A stretch of 6,677 nucleotides of DNA from Streptomyces katrae (GCF_000966975.1 NZ_JZWV01001091.1:1-6677), one strand, 5' to 3'. Shown: positions 1 through 6,165, counted from the first letter of the stretch. Translations and numbers: made by a program. Notes: generated from the letters alone by a model not told the origin.

Positions 1-335
1 ACCCCCTGCGCCGGATCGCCGGGGCCCGCAGGCCGGCGCCGAGCCACCTCTACGAGTTCCGCTGGCCCAGCGGCGTACCCGGCCTCGGTGCCTGCCACGC
101 GCTGGAGCTGGGCTTCGTCTTCGACACCCTCGGCCTGCCGGAGTCCTCCTGGCTGGCCGGTCCGGACGCCCCGCAGGCCCTCGCCGACGAGATGCACGGG
201 GCCTGGGTCCGCTACGCCACCACCGGGGATCCGGGCTGGGCCCCGTGGGACGGCAACGGCCCGCCGAAGTTCTTCGACGGGCCGGAGCCGGAGGCAGTGC
301 GTGCGGAGGCTGTTACTCCACTGGTCCTTCCATGA
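1..335 (+). CDS. Type-B carboxylesterase, C-terminal part (partial at left edge)
   Basis: This is the final ~110 codons of a carboxylesterase/para-nitrobenzyl-esterase-type alpha/beta hydrolase. The reading frame uses codons starting at position 3 and ends with TGA at 333-335; the start lies outside the window. The segment GACHALELGFVFDTLG (His codon at 96-98) matches the block around the catalytic histidine of the family. It is followed by a conserved type-B end block, MHGAWVRYATTGDP...GWAPWDG. Such enzymes hydrolyse carboxylic esters. The nucleophilic serine and acidic residue would lie upstream and cannot be seen. The last 23 nt overlap the end of the converging esterase gene, so no separate terminator fits between them. 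Family assignment is fairly sure; substrate is unknown. Confidence 0.85.
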   Translation, partial: PLRRIAGARRPAPSHLYEFRWPSGVPGLGACHALELGFVFDTLGLPESSWLAGPDAPQALADEMHGAWVRYATTGDPGWAPWDGNGPPKFFDGPEPEAVRAEAVTPLVLP

Positions 336-1677
336 CCTTGCTGATGAACTCGATCGGACCCTCGCCCATGTTCGGCACATAGGTCTTGGCGTTGTGCTCG
401 CCGCCCGGGATCACCCTGAGCATGGTGTGGACGGGTCCCTTGGTGTAGGTGGCGACGAACTTCTGGACGTCCGGGAGCGTCTTCTTGTTGTTCTCGTTGT
501 CACCGACCTGGAAGGCCAGGTAGACGTCCGGAGCACCCTTCTTGTCGATGAGCTGCTTGGCGAGCACCTCGGGGTTGTTCTCCGCCTTCTCCTTGTCGAA
601 GCCCTTCCACAGCGGGGAGTCGGGCACGATGTCGGGGCCGGAGCAGATGGCGGCCTTGAACTTCTCCGGGTACTTCAGCACCGCCTTCAGGCTCGCGAAG
701 CCGCCGGTGGAGGAGCCCATGTAGGCCCAGCCGTCACGCGACTTGATGGTGCGGAAGTTCTCCCGCATCAGGTCCGGGACGTCGTCGGTCAGCCAGGTGC
801 CCATCTTGGGCTGGTTGGGGATGTCGGAGCCGTCCCAGTAGATGCCCTTGTCCGGCTCCGGGTTCAGCACGGGCATGGCGAGGATGAAGGGCTTGCTCTT
901 GCCCTCGCTGTACCACTTGCTGATGCTGGCCTGGAGCTTGAGGTCGGTGCCCATCCAGTAGTTGACGGGGAAGCCGGCGCCGCCGGGCAGGGCGATCATG
1001 ACCGGGAAGCCGCTCTTGGCGAACTTGGGGTCGTTGTACTCCTTCGGAGCCCAGACCCACACCTTCCCCTTGAAGCCGGACTTCTTGCCGTCCAGCTCGG
1101 TGACCGCCACGTGGGTGCCGTCCGGCAGGGTCGAGGCGTTCTTGAACTGGGCCGTGGGGTTCGTGGGCATCGACATCTTCGAGTTCGGCGCCTGCTTGCC
1201 CCCCGCCGCCTGGCCGCCGCCGGGCTTCCCGAAGGAGACGGCCTCGCCCTTGTCGCTGAAGGGCGGTATTTCGAAGTACGCCATGACACCGGCGCCGATG
1301 CCGGCGAGGGCCAGCACGGTGACGCCCGCGATGATCCACTTCTTCGCCTTGGACTTCCGGCGCGGCGGCTCCTCGTCGTAGGGAGGCTCGTACCGGTCGT
1401 ACTGCTGCTGCTCGTACTGCTGCTGCTCGAAACGGGGCTGCACCTGCGTCGGCGCGTCGTAACCGTACTGGTCCTGCCCGTACGGGCCGCCCTGCTGCGG
1501 CCGGCCCTGCTGGGGGCCGCCGTAACCGGGTCCGCCGTAGGGCCGGCCGCCCTGCGGGGGCTGGCCGTAGGGAGGCTGCGGTCGGCCCTGCTGCTGGCCG
1601 TAGGGCGGGCGCGGCGGCGGGTTCTGACCTTCCGGCCTGTACGGCGGCTGGTACTTGCCGTCGGGTGAGTACGACAT
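313..1677 (-). CDS. Membrane-anchored esterase-fold protein with Pro/Gln/Gly/Tyr-rich N-terminus
   Basis: The protein has 454 residues. Residues 1-105 are low-complexity Pro/Gln/Gly/Tyr sequence with PYG-type repeats and a duplicated EQQQY. A basic patch (RRKSKAKK, 106-113) precedes a single transmembrane helix (about 114-135). A Gly/Ala/Lys linker then leads to an alpha/beta-hydrolase domain of the putative-esterase (esterase D/antigen 85-like) type. The nucleophile elbow is GSSTGG (Ser323), the likely acid is Asp393 in VGDNENN, and the likely base is His428 in GGEHNAKTY, so the triad looks intact. By the positive-inside rule, the tail is cytoplasmic and the enzyme domain outside. The start at 1677 is chosen because MSYSPDGKYQPPYRPEG begins the compositionally typical protein and GGAG lies 11 nt upstream; the frame is open to 1959, but that extension reads as intergenic DNA. 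The substrate is unknown; it could act on cell-envelope esters or be a non-enzymatic relative. Confidence 0.9.
   Translation of the reverse strand: MSYSPDGKYQPPYRPEGQNPPPRPPYGQQQGRPQPPYGQPPQGGRPYGGPGYGGPQQGRPQQGGPYGQDQYGYDAPTQVQPRFEQQQYEQQQYDRYEPPYDEEPPRRKSKAKKWIIAGVTVLALAGIGAGVMAYFEIPPFSDKGEAVSFGKPGGGQAAGGKQAPNSKMSMPTNPTAQFKNASTLPDGTHVAVTELDGKKSGFKGKVWVWAPKEYNDPKFAKSGFPVMIALPGGAGFPVNYWMGTDLKLQASISKWYSEGKSKPFILAMPVLNPEPDKGIYWDGSDIPNQPKMGTWLTDDVPDLMRENFRTIKSRDGWAYMGSSTGGFASLKAVLKYPEKFKAAICSGPDIVPDSPLWKGFDKEKAENNPEVLAKQLIDKKGAPDVYLAFQVGDNENNKKTLPDVQKFVATYTKGPVHTMLRVIPGGEHNAKTYVPNMGEGPIEFISKVMEGPVE
1399..1428 (-). repeat. Perfect 15-bp tandem repeat encoding EQQQY twice
   Basis: Two identical 15-bp units (1399-1413 and 1414-1428) lie inside the esterase gene and encode residues 84-93, EQQQYEQQQY. 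The unit length is a multiple of three, so gain or loss of copies would change the length of the cytoplasmic tail without breaking the frame. The flanking 1430-1670 stretch is also repetitive (PYGQ/PQQG-type codons). Confidence 0.85.
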
Positions 1678-1728
1678 GTGCGGTGGCTCTCCGGCTGTTG
1701 CTGGCCCCGTCGCGGGGAGGACTGCTTC

Positions 1729-1748
1729 CGTTCGAATGATGAACGATA
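1729..1748 (-). promoter_or_regulatory. Possible esterase promoter -10 overlapping an inverted repeat
   Basis: A TATCGT hexamer on the minus strand (1748-1743) fits the TAnnnT -10 pattern of vegetative Streptomyces promoters and lies ~66 nt upstream of the esterase ATG. It overlaps an inverted repeat, CGTTC (1729-1733) - 7 nt - GAACG (1741-1745), which could be an operator. No convincing -35 hexamer sits 16-18 nt upstream, so the promoter is tentative. Confidence 0.3.
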
Positions 1749-1828
1749 GTGCCTCGGGGTTCCCTATTTTTCCTTTTCTTGACGGTCCGAGGGGTAGGGC
1801 GTTGCCCATCGCCTGCAGGGCGCACGGA

Positions 1829-1861
1829 GTTCCCCTGCTGTTACCCGCGCGTCCCTGGCCC
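1829..1861 (+). promoter_or_regulatory. Putative PHO box (three 11-nt direct-repeat units) upstream of phosphatase
   Basis: Three consecutive units begin exactly 11 nt apart: GTTCCCC at 1829, GTTACCC at 1840 and GTCCCTG at 1851. The established Streptomyces PhoP site is a direct repeat of 11-nt units whose first seven bases resemble GTTCACC. The first two units each differ from that heptamer at one position or two; the third is poorer. The array ends about 17 nt before a TATGGT -10-like hexamer, so it covers the -35 region, as expected for PhoP-activated promoters, and the downstream gene encodes a secreted phosphatase. Regulation by PhoR-PhoP is inferred from pattern, spacing and context. 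Confidence 0.6.
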
Positions 1862-1878
1862 ATGCACACGGCCCTGGG

Positions 1879-1884
1879 TATGGT
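1879..1884 (+). promoter_or_regulatory. Putative -10 element of the phosphatase operon promoter
   Basis: TATGGT fits TAnnnT, lies 17 nt downstream of the PHO-box-like array and ~54 nt upstream of the chosen GTG start. A start site near 1890 would give a leader of ~48 nt. There is no TTGACA-like -35, which suits an activator-dependent promoter. Confidence 0.4.
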
Positions 1885-1924
1885 GCGTCCGCGCCGCCAC
1901 CCCCAAGACTTCCCCCATGTGCCC

Positions 1925-1929
1925 GGAGG
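1925..1929 (+). promoter_or_regulatory. Ribosome binding site deciding the GTG start of the phosphatase
   Basis: GGAGG lies 8 nt before GTG at 1938, ideal spacing. The in-frame ATG at 1947 would be 17 nt away. This supports translation beginning MFGMTISRPRRR. Confidence 0.75.
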
Positions 1930-1937
1930 TACATCCC

Positions 1938-2842
1938 GTGTTTGGCATGACCATTTCACGGCCTCGCCGCAGGACCGCCCTCGCCACCGCCTTCGGCATC
2001 ACCGCCGCCGGTGCCGCCCTCTGGGCCGGCCTCGGCGGTGCCCAGCCCGCGCACGCCGCGGGTCTGCCCGCCCCCGACCACACCGTCGTCGTGGTCTTCG
2101 AGAACCACGCCTACAACCAGGTCATCGGCAGCTCCAGCGCCCCCTACATCAACTCCCTGAAGGCAGGGGGTGCCAACCTCACCCAGTCCTTCGGCATCAC
2201 CCACCCCAGCCAGCCCAACTACATGCAGCTCTTCTCGGGCTCCAACCAGGGCGTCACCGACGACAGCTGTTACACCCCCGGCTTCAGCTCCGCGCCCAAC
2301 CTGGCCTCCGAGCTCTGGCCTCCGAGCTCATAGCCGCCGGCAAGACCTGGGGCAGCTACAACGAGACCCTCCCCAGCCAGGGTTCCACCACCTGCTCCAG
2401 CGGCAAGTACGCCCGCAAGCACAACCCCTGGTTCGCCTTCTCCAACGTGCCCACCAGCACCGCGAAGACCATGACCCAGTTCCCGGCGGACTTCACCACC
2501 CTGCCCAAGGTGTCCTTCGTCGTCCCCAACCTCTGCAGCGACATGCACGACTGCTCCGTCGGCACCGGCGACACCTGGCTCAAGAACAACCTGAAGGCCT
2601 ACGCGGACTGGGCCAAGACCCACAACAGCCTCCTCGTCGTCACCTTCGACGAGGACAACCGGCTCGCCGGCAACCAGATCCCGACCGTGCTCTACGGCCA
2701 GCCCGTGACCCCGGGATCCACCTCGGCCACCACCTACAACCACTACGACATGCTGCGGACCCTGGAGGGCCTGGCCGGGCTGACCACCCACGCCGGGAAC
2801 GCCGCCACCGCCAAGGACATCACGGGGATCTGGGCCTCCTGA
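1938..2842 (+). pseudogene. Secreted phosphatase (phosphoesterase/acid phosphatase family), frameshifted by a 14-bp duplication
   Basis: The gene is in two frames. From GTG 1938 it reads to TAG at 2331-2333; the rest of the same protein continues in another frame to TGA at 2840-2842. Removing one copy of the 14-bp repeat at 2301-2329 joins them as NLASELIAAGK and gives 296 residues. The signal peptide (about 1-40) has an RPRRR n-region, an Ala/Gly-rich core and an AHA-A cleavage site; the arginines could make it Tat- or Sec-dependent. Family motifs are VVVVFENHAY (55-59 include the metal-binding Glu-Asn), HPSQPNYMQLFSG (from His89), then after the join FDEDN (from Asp233) and NHYDML (His264). 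This pattern matches the phosphoesterase family (PF04185-like), which includes secreted acid phosphatases and bacterial phospholipases C. An active enzyme would release phosphate from extracellular esters. As written, the product is truncated at 132 residues and lacks the second half of the metal site. A sequencing or assembly error is possible. Confidence 0.88.
2301..2329 (+). repeat. 14-bp perfect tandem duplication causing a frameshift
   Basis: The unit CTGGCCTCCGAGCT occurs at 2301-2314 and again at 2315-2328, with one further matching base at 2329. Fourteen is not a multiple of three, so the second copy shifts the frame and brings TAG at 2331-2333 into frame. It fits a simple duplication event (slippage, or an assembly artefact), not an inserted element. 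Confidence 0.95.
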
Positions 2843-2844
2843 CC

Positions 2845-4107
2845 ATGTACGTCGCGGACAGTCGCGGTACCACCGCGCCCGCCGTGGCCCCCGAGACGCA
2901 GGCCGTCGCCCCGGGCAGCAGCCCGGGGCGGCGCGCCGCCCTCGCCCCCACGGTGCTCGCCCTGGGCACGGTCAGCCTGATCACCGACGTCTCCTCCGAG
3001 ATGGTCACGGCCGTGCTCCCGCTCTACCTCGTCGCCGGACTCGGGCTCACCCCGCTCGGCTTCGGCCTCCTCGACGGGGTCTACAACGGCGTCAGCGCCC
3101 TGGTCCGCCTCACCGGCGGCCACCTCGGCGACCGCCTGGGCCGCCACAAGGCGCTCGCCGGCACCGGCTACGCGCTCTCCGCCCTGTGCAAGCCGCTGCT
3201 GCTGCTCGCCCACACCCTCCCCGCCATCGGCGCCGTCCTCGCCCTGGACCGCACCGGCAAGGGACTGCGCACCGCCCCGCGCGACGCGCTGATCTCCCTG
3301 GCCGCCGCCCCCGAGGACCGCGGCCGGGCCTTCGGCGTGCACCGGGCCATGGACACCGCCGGCGCGCTGATCGGACCCCTCCTGGCCTTCCTGATCCTGC
3401 GCGGCGCCGCCGACGGCTACGACGCCGTCTTCACCGTCAGCGCCTGCGTGGCCGCCCTCGGCGTGCTGGTGCTGGTGCTCTTCGTCCCCGGCCGCCGCAC
3501 CGAACCCGCCCCCGACGCCGCCCCGGTCTCCCTGCGGGCCTCCCTCGGCCTGCTGCGCCGCCGGGACCTGCGCCGCACCGCCCTGTGCGCCCTGCTGCTG
3601 GGGCTGTGCACCGTCAGCGACGCCTTCGTCTTCCTGCTGCTGCAGAAGGCCACCGGGATCGCCGACCGCTGGTTCGCGCTGCTGCCGCTCGGCACCGCCG
3701 GAGCCTTCTTCCTGCTCGCGATGCCGTTGGGCCGCCTCGCCGACCGCGTCGGCCGCCGCCGGGTCTTCCTCGGCGGACACCTCGCGCTGCTGCTCGCGTA
3801 CGGCCTCCTCCTCACCGGCGCCCACCACCCGGCCCTGCCGTACGCGGTCCTCCTGCTGCACGGCGCCTTCTACGCCGCCACCGACGGCGTGCTCATGGCC
3901 GAGGCCGCCGGCGCCGTCCCCGAGGAGCACCGGGGCGGCGGGCTCGCCCTCGTCCAGACCGGCCAGGCCCTCGCCCGGTTCGCCGCCTCCCTGGGCTTCG
4001 GAGCCGCCTGGACCGTCTGGGGCGCCCGGCCCGCGCTCGCGGTGGCCGCCGTCCTGCTCGCCGTCGCCGTCGCCGGCTGCGCCCGGCTGAAGCCCGACGG
4101 CCCCTGA
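2845..4107 (+). CDS. Major facilitator superfamily transporter
   Basis: This is a 420-residue, strongly hydrophobic protein with about 12 predicted membrane segments, a usual MFS length. The N-terminal ~30 residues are polar. TM1 contains ITDVSSEM (Asp48, Glu52), typical of an MFS branch with a D-x-S-S-E motif. Motif A, GGHLGDRLGRHKAL (91-104), lies between TM2 and TM3, and its counterpart in the second half is GRLADRVGRRR (296-306). DRTGKGLRTAPRDAL (135-149) is another conserved stretch of this branch. The ATG at 2845 begins 2 nt after the phosphatase stop and has no good Shine-Dalgarno at normal spacing (only GGG 10 nt upstream), so translation is probably coupled to the upstream gene. The substrate cannot be told; context suggests a phosphate-related or phosphorylated compound, but that is inference. 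Confidence 0.9.
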   Translation: MYVADSRGTTAPAVAPETQAVAPGSSPGRRAALAPTVLALGTVSLITDVSSEMVTAVLPLYLVAGLGLTPLGFGLLDGVYNGVSALVRLTGGHLGDRLGRHKALAGTGYALSALCKPLLLLAHTLPAIGAVLALDRTGKGLRTAPRDALISLAAAPEDRGRAFGVHRAMDTAGALIGPLLAFLILRGAADGYDAVFTVSACVAALGVLVLVLFVPGRRTEPAPDAAPVSLRASLGLLRRRDLRRTALCALLLGLCTVSDAFVFLLLQKATGIADRWFALLPLGTAGAFFLLAMPLGRLADRVGRRRVFLGGHLALLLAYGLLLTGAHHPALPYAVLLLHGAFYAATDGVLMAEAAGAVPEEHRGGGLALVQTGQALARFAASLGFGAAWTVWGARPALAVAAVLLAVAVAGCARLKPDGP

Positions 4108-4164
4108 CCCCGGCCGCAGCCCGCACCACCGCATCCCCACACGAGGAAGACCGAAGGCCCCCAC

Positions 4165-5193
4165 ATGACCCTCCAGCGCCGGATCCTGATCCTGGTCTGC
4201 GCCGTCGTCCTGCTCGCCGCCGTCGGCGTGATCGCCGTCGTCCGAGCCGGTTCGCGGGCCGACGAGAAGGACCGGGCCCGGCCCGGCGGCCCGGAGATCA
4301 CCCCGGGAGCGGTCTCCCTCGCCCCCGGCGACGGGGGCCGGCGGATGGTCTTCCGGAACATGGCCTGGGGCCCGCACCGCGACGAGCTCGCCTCCGTCCC
4401 GGCCACGGCCCCCGACGGCCCCCGCACCGCCTCCGGGGTGAAGTGCCTGCGCTTCCACGCGGCGGCCGGAACCGGGATCTGCCTCCAGGCCGACAAGGGC
4501 GGGGTCCAGGAGAGCTACCGGGCGGTCGTCCTCGACGCCGGCCTGAAGGAGGTCGCCTCACGCCCCCTCGCCGGGATCCCCACCCGCGCCCGGGTCTCAC
4601 CGGGCGGCCACCTGGCGGCCTGGACGGTCTTCGTCGGCGGGGACTCGTACGCCGGGACGAACTTCTCCACCCGGACCTCGCTGCTCGACCTGCGCACCGG
4701 GAAGTACGACGCCTCCCTGGAGGACTTCACCGTCCTCATGGACGGCAAGACCTACCGGAACGCCGACGTCAACTTCTGGGGGGTCACCTTCGCCGCCGAC
4801 GAGAAGACCTTCTACGCGACCCTCGCCACCGGCGGCCGCACCCACCTGGTCCGCGGCGACCTCGGCGAGCGCACGGTGACCGTCCTGCGCGAGAACCTGG
4901 AGTGCCCCTCGCTCTCCCCGGACGGGACCCGGCTGGTCTTCAAGAAGCGGGTGCCCGGGCTGCCCGAGGACGCCCCCTGGCGGCTCCACGTCCTGGACCT
5001 GGCCTCCATGCGGGAGACCCCGCTCGCGGAGCAGCGCAGCGTGGACGACCAGGTGGTGTGGACCGACGACAGGACCGTCGTCTACTCCCTGCCCGGCGAC
5101 TTCGGCGCGGACCTGTACTCCGTGCCGGCCGACGGCAGCGGCGCCGCGACCCGTGTGACGGCCTCGGCCCTCGCCCCCGCCTACCTCGGCTGA
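4165..5193 (+). CDS. TolB-like beta-propeller protein with N-terminal membrane anchor
   Basis: The protein has 342 residues. Residues 1-5 are polar with two Arg; 6-26 form one hydrophobic helix with no lipobox cysteine and no clear cleavage site, so the protein is probably a single-pass anchor with its body outside the membrane. The rest shows TolB/PD40-type propeller features: RVSPGGHLAAWTVF (from 143), LSPDGTRLVFKK (from 250), and recurring short strands ending in W/Y plus Asp-rich turns such as DDQVVWTDDRTVVYSLPG. Such propellers usually bind partners or ligands and are not enzymes. The ATG at 4165 is preceded by GAAGG (4153-4157) with 7-nt spacing. The gene lies 57 nt behind the transporter, same strand, and probably shares its transcript. 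Its exact role is unknown; annotation as a TolB-like translocation protein would rest on fold only. Confidence 0.82.
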   Translation: MTLQRRILILVCAVVLLAAVGVIAVVRAGSRADEKDRARPGGPEITPGAVSLAPGDGGRRMVFRNMAWGPHRDELASVPATAPDGPRTASGVKCLRFHAAAGTGICLQADKGGVQESYRAVVLDAGLKEVASRPLAGIPTRARVSPGGHLAAWTVFVGGDSYAGTNFSTRTSLLDLRTGKYDASLEDFTVLMDGKTYRNADVNFWGVTFAADEKTFYATLATGGRTHLVRGDLGERTVTVLRENLECPSLSPDGTRLVFKKRVPGLPEDAPWRLHVLDLASMRETPLAEQRSVDDQVVWTDDRTVVYSLPGDFGADLYSVPADGSGAATRVTASALAPAYLG

Positions 5194-5228
5194 GCGGCCG
5201 GGGGAGGGGCGGGAACGAGGGCCGGGGA

Positions 5229-5255
5229 GTCCCGCGGCGCGGGACGCCGCGGGAC
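5229..5255. terminator. Strong hairpin terminator between converging genes
   Basis: A perfect 11-bp inverted repeat (5229-5239 with 5245-5255) encloses a 5-nt loop. It starts 36 nt past the TolB-like stop and lies 34 nt past the acetyltransferase stop on the other strand. No U-tract follows in either direction, which is common for Streptomyces terminators. It probably serves both genes. Confidence 0.8.
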
Positions 5256-5266
5256 GGTGGACCGGT

Positions 5267-5280
5267 CGGGCGGGAGCCCG
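5267..5280. terminator. Small secondary hairpin downstream of the acetyltransferase
   Basis: CGGGC (5267-5271) pairs with GCCCG (5276-5280) around a GGGA loop. It is only 5 bp and sits 9 nt past the acetyltransferase stop; it may assist the larger hairpin or be chance. Confidence 0.3.
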
Positions 5281-5288
5281 CAGGACCG

Positions 5289-5975
5289 TTACGCCGGAAT
5301 CAGCGTCCTGCGCCGCCGCCTGCGGGGCGCGGCCGCCGACATGCGCAGTTCGATGATCGAGCGGACCGTGGGCCACTCCTCGTCGAGGATCGAGTAGAAG
5401 GCCGTGCTGCGCACCGCCCCGTCCAGCCCCCGCGAATGGGCCCGGCGGACCCCCTCGCAGGTGAAGCCGAGACGTTCCATCGCGGCCCGCGAGCGCCCGT
5501 TGCGGGCGTCCGCCCGCAGCGAGATCCGGCGCACGCCCCAGGTCTCGAAGGCGTGGCGCAGCATGAGCAGCTTGGCCTCGGTGTTGATGCCGGTCCCCTG
5601 GGCGGCCGGGGACAGCCAGGTGTTCCCGATCTCGGCCGCGTCCGGGATCGCCGTCGCCGGATCCCCGAAGGGCACCCCGGGCACGGCGGGCCAGACGAGC
5701 GGTCCCTGCCAGTAGTCGAGTTCCAGGAACCGGGTCGACCCGACCACCCGCCCGTCAGAGGCTCTGACCACGGCGAACGCAAGGGATCGACCCGCTGCCT
5801 GATCGGCGAGGGCACGGTCGATGTACTCGTGGGACGCCTGCAACCCGTGCGGCACGGGAGTGAAGGCGTAAGTCGTACGATCCTCGGCCCCGGCCTCGGC
5901 CAGGGCCTCGGTGTGGTGGGGGGCGAGGGGCTCGAGCCGCACGGAGCGGCCGGCGAGGAGTACGGGTACGGGCAC
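5289..5975 (-). CDS. GNAT-family N-acetyltransferase, RimJ/RimL type
   Basis: The protein has 228 residues, a little longer than the usual ~180-200. The N-terminal block LLAGRSVRLEPLAPHHTEAL is the typical first strand and helix of RimJ/RimL-like acetyltransferases. EIGNTWLSPAAQGTGINTEA carries the acetyl-CoA pyrophosphate-binding turn Q-G-T-G (126-129). ISLRADARNGRSRAAMERLGF (ending near 171) is the conserved C-terminal strand-helix with Asn and Met-Glu-Arg-Leu-Gly-Phe. The family transfers acetyl from acetyl-CoA to an amine, often a protein N-terminus, antibiotic or small molecule; the acceptor here is unknown. The GTG start at 5975 begins the conserved block and has AAGG-type sequences just upstream (GAAGG 4 nt away, another farther). 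The C-terminus ends with six consecutive arginines (218-223), which is unusual. It is a single gene facing the TolB-like gene across the terminator. Confidence 0.88.
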   Translation of the reverse strand: MPVPVLLAGRSVRLEPLAPHHTEALAEAGAEDRTTYAFTPVPHGLQASHEYIDRALADQAAGRSLAFAVVRASDGRVVGSTRFLELDYWQGPLVWPAVPGVPFGDPATAIPDAAEIGNTWLSPAAQGTGINTEAKLLMLRHAFETWGVRRISLRADARNGRSRAAMERLGFTCEGVRRAHSRGLDGAVRSTAFYSILDEEWPTVRSIIELRMSAAAPRRRRRRTLIPA

Positions 5976-6036
5976 GGAGCCTTCGGTCCTTCTGGGCGGT
6001 GGGGTGGTTGCACAGTCTGCGTCCCTGACGTCACCC

Positions 6037-6053
6037 CCCGCGCAAAACGCGGG
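6037..6053 (-). promoter_or_regulatory. Hairpin in the leader of the acetyltransferase
   Basis: CCCGCG (6037-6042) pairs with CGCGGG (6048-6053) around a CAAAA loop, extendable by TCAC/GTGA across a 3-nt bulge to 10 bp. It lies ~60 nt upstream of the GTG start and may act on the leader RNA or, on the + strand, as a terminator-like structure. Confidence 0.35.
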
Positions 6054-6080
6054 TGAAAGGCAACGGGCTGTCAGGTGAAC
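6052..6080 (-). promoter_or_regulatory. Two PHO-like half-sites upstream of the acetyltransferase
   Basis: On the minus strand GTTCACC (6080-6074) is a perfect match to the PHO heptamer, and TTTCACC (6058-6052) starts exactly 22 nt (two 11-nt units) later. The middle unit (AGCCCGT) does not match. A TACATT -10-like hexamer lies upstream of both (6097-6092), so the sites would sit downstream of that promoter, where binding would more likely repress. This is weak evidence. Confidence 0.25.
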
Positions 6081-6115
6081 GCGAGTGGCTCAATGTAGCC
6101 CCTCAGGGTCCTCTC

Positions 6116-6165
6116 ATGAACCCCCTATTTGGCAATGGCGCAAAGTGTGTTTTCGATGACTTTGG
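6116..6165. promoter_or_regulatory. AT-rich island with inverted repeats, probable regulatory region
   Basis: This ~50-nt stretch is about half A/T in a window that is otherwise far more GC-rich. It contains CAAAGT (6141-6146) and ACTTTG (6159-6164), a perfect 6-bp inverted repeat with 12-nt spacing, and another TTTG (6128-6131) mirrored by the same CAAA. Such islands in Streptomyces usually mark promoters or operators. It could serve the leftward acetyltransferase, a rightward transcript toward the transporter, or both. No clear -35/-10 pair could be set. Confidence 0.4.

Noticed and set aside
88..1668. Long rightward frame opposite the esterase gene
   Set aside because: The complementary strand has an intact catalytic triad and membrane helix; this frame is Leu/Arg/Val-rich shadow sequence.
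1742..1763. ECF-sigma-like promoter GGAAC...CGTT on the minus strand before the esterase
   Set aside because: The 13-nt spacing is several bases shorter than usual for such promoters.
1779..1784. TTGACG as a -35 element for the phosphatase gene
   Set aside because: No TAnnnT hexamer lies 16-18 nt downstream; the TATGGT at 1879 is far away.
1678..1959. Upstream extension of the esterase frame to position 1959
   Set aside because: The extra ~94 residues read through the divergent promoter region and the putative PHO box, with no family-like composition; the start at 1677 has a GGAG upstream and begins the typical tail.
2301..2333. Programmed ribosomal frameshifting at the phosphatase break
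   Set aside because: There is no slippery heptamer or pause structure that I can see, and the break coincides exactly with a 14-bp duplication.
3186..6056. Very long rightward frame spanning the transporter, propeller and acetyltransferase
   Set aside because: It runs out of frame across three well-supported genes, with Arg/Pro-rich product; a typical high-GC shadow.
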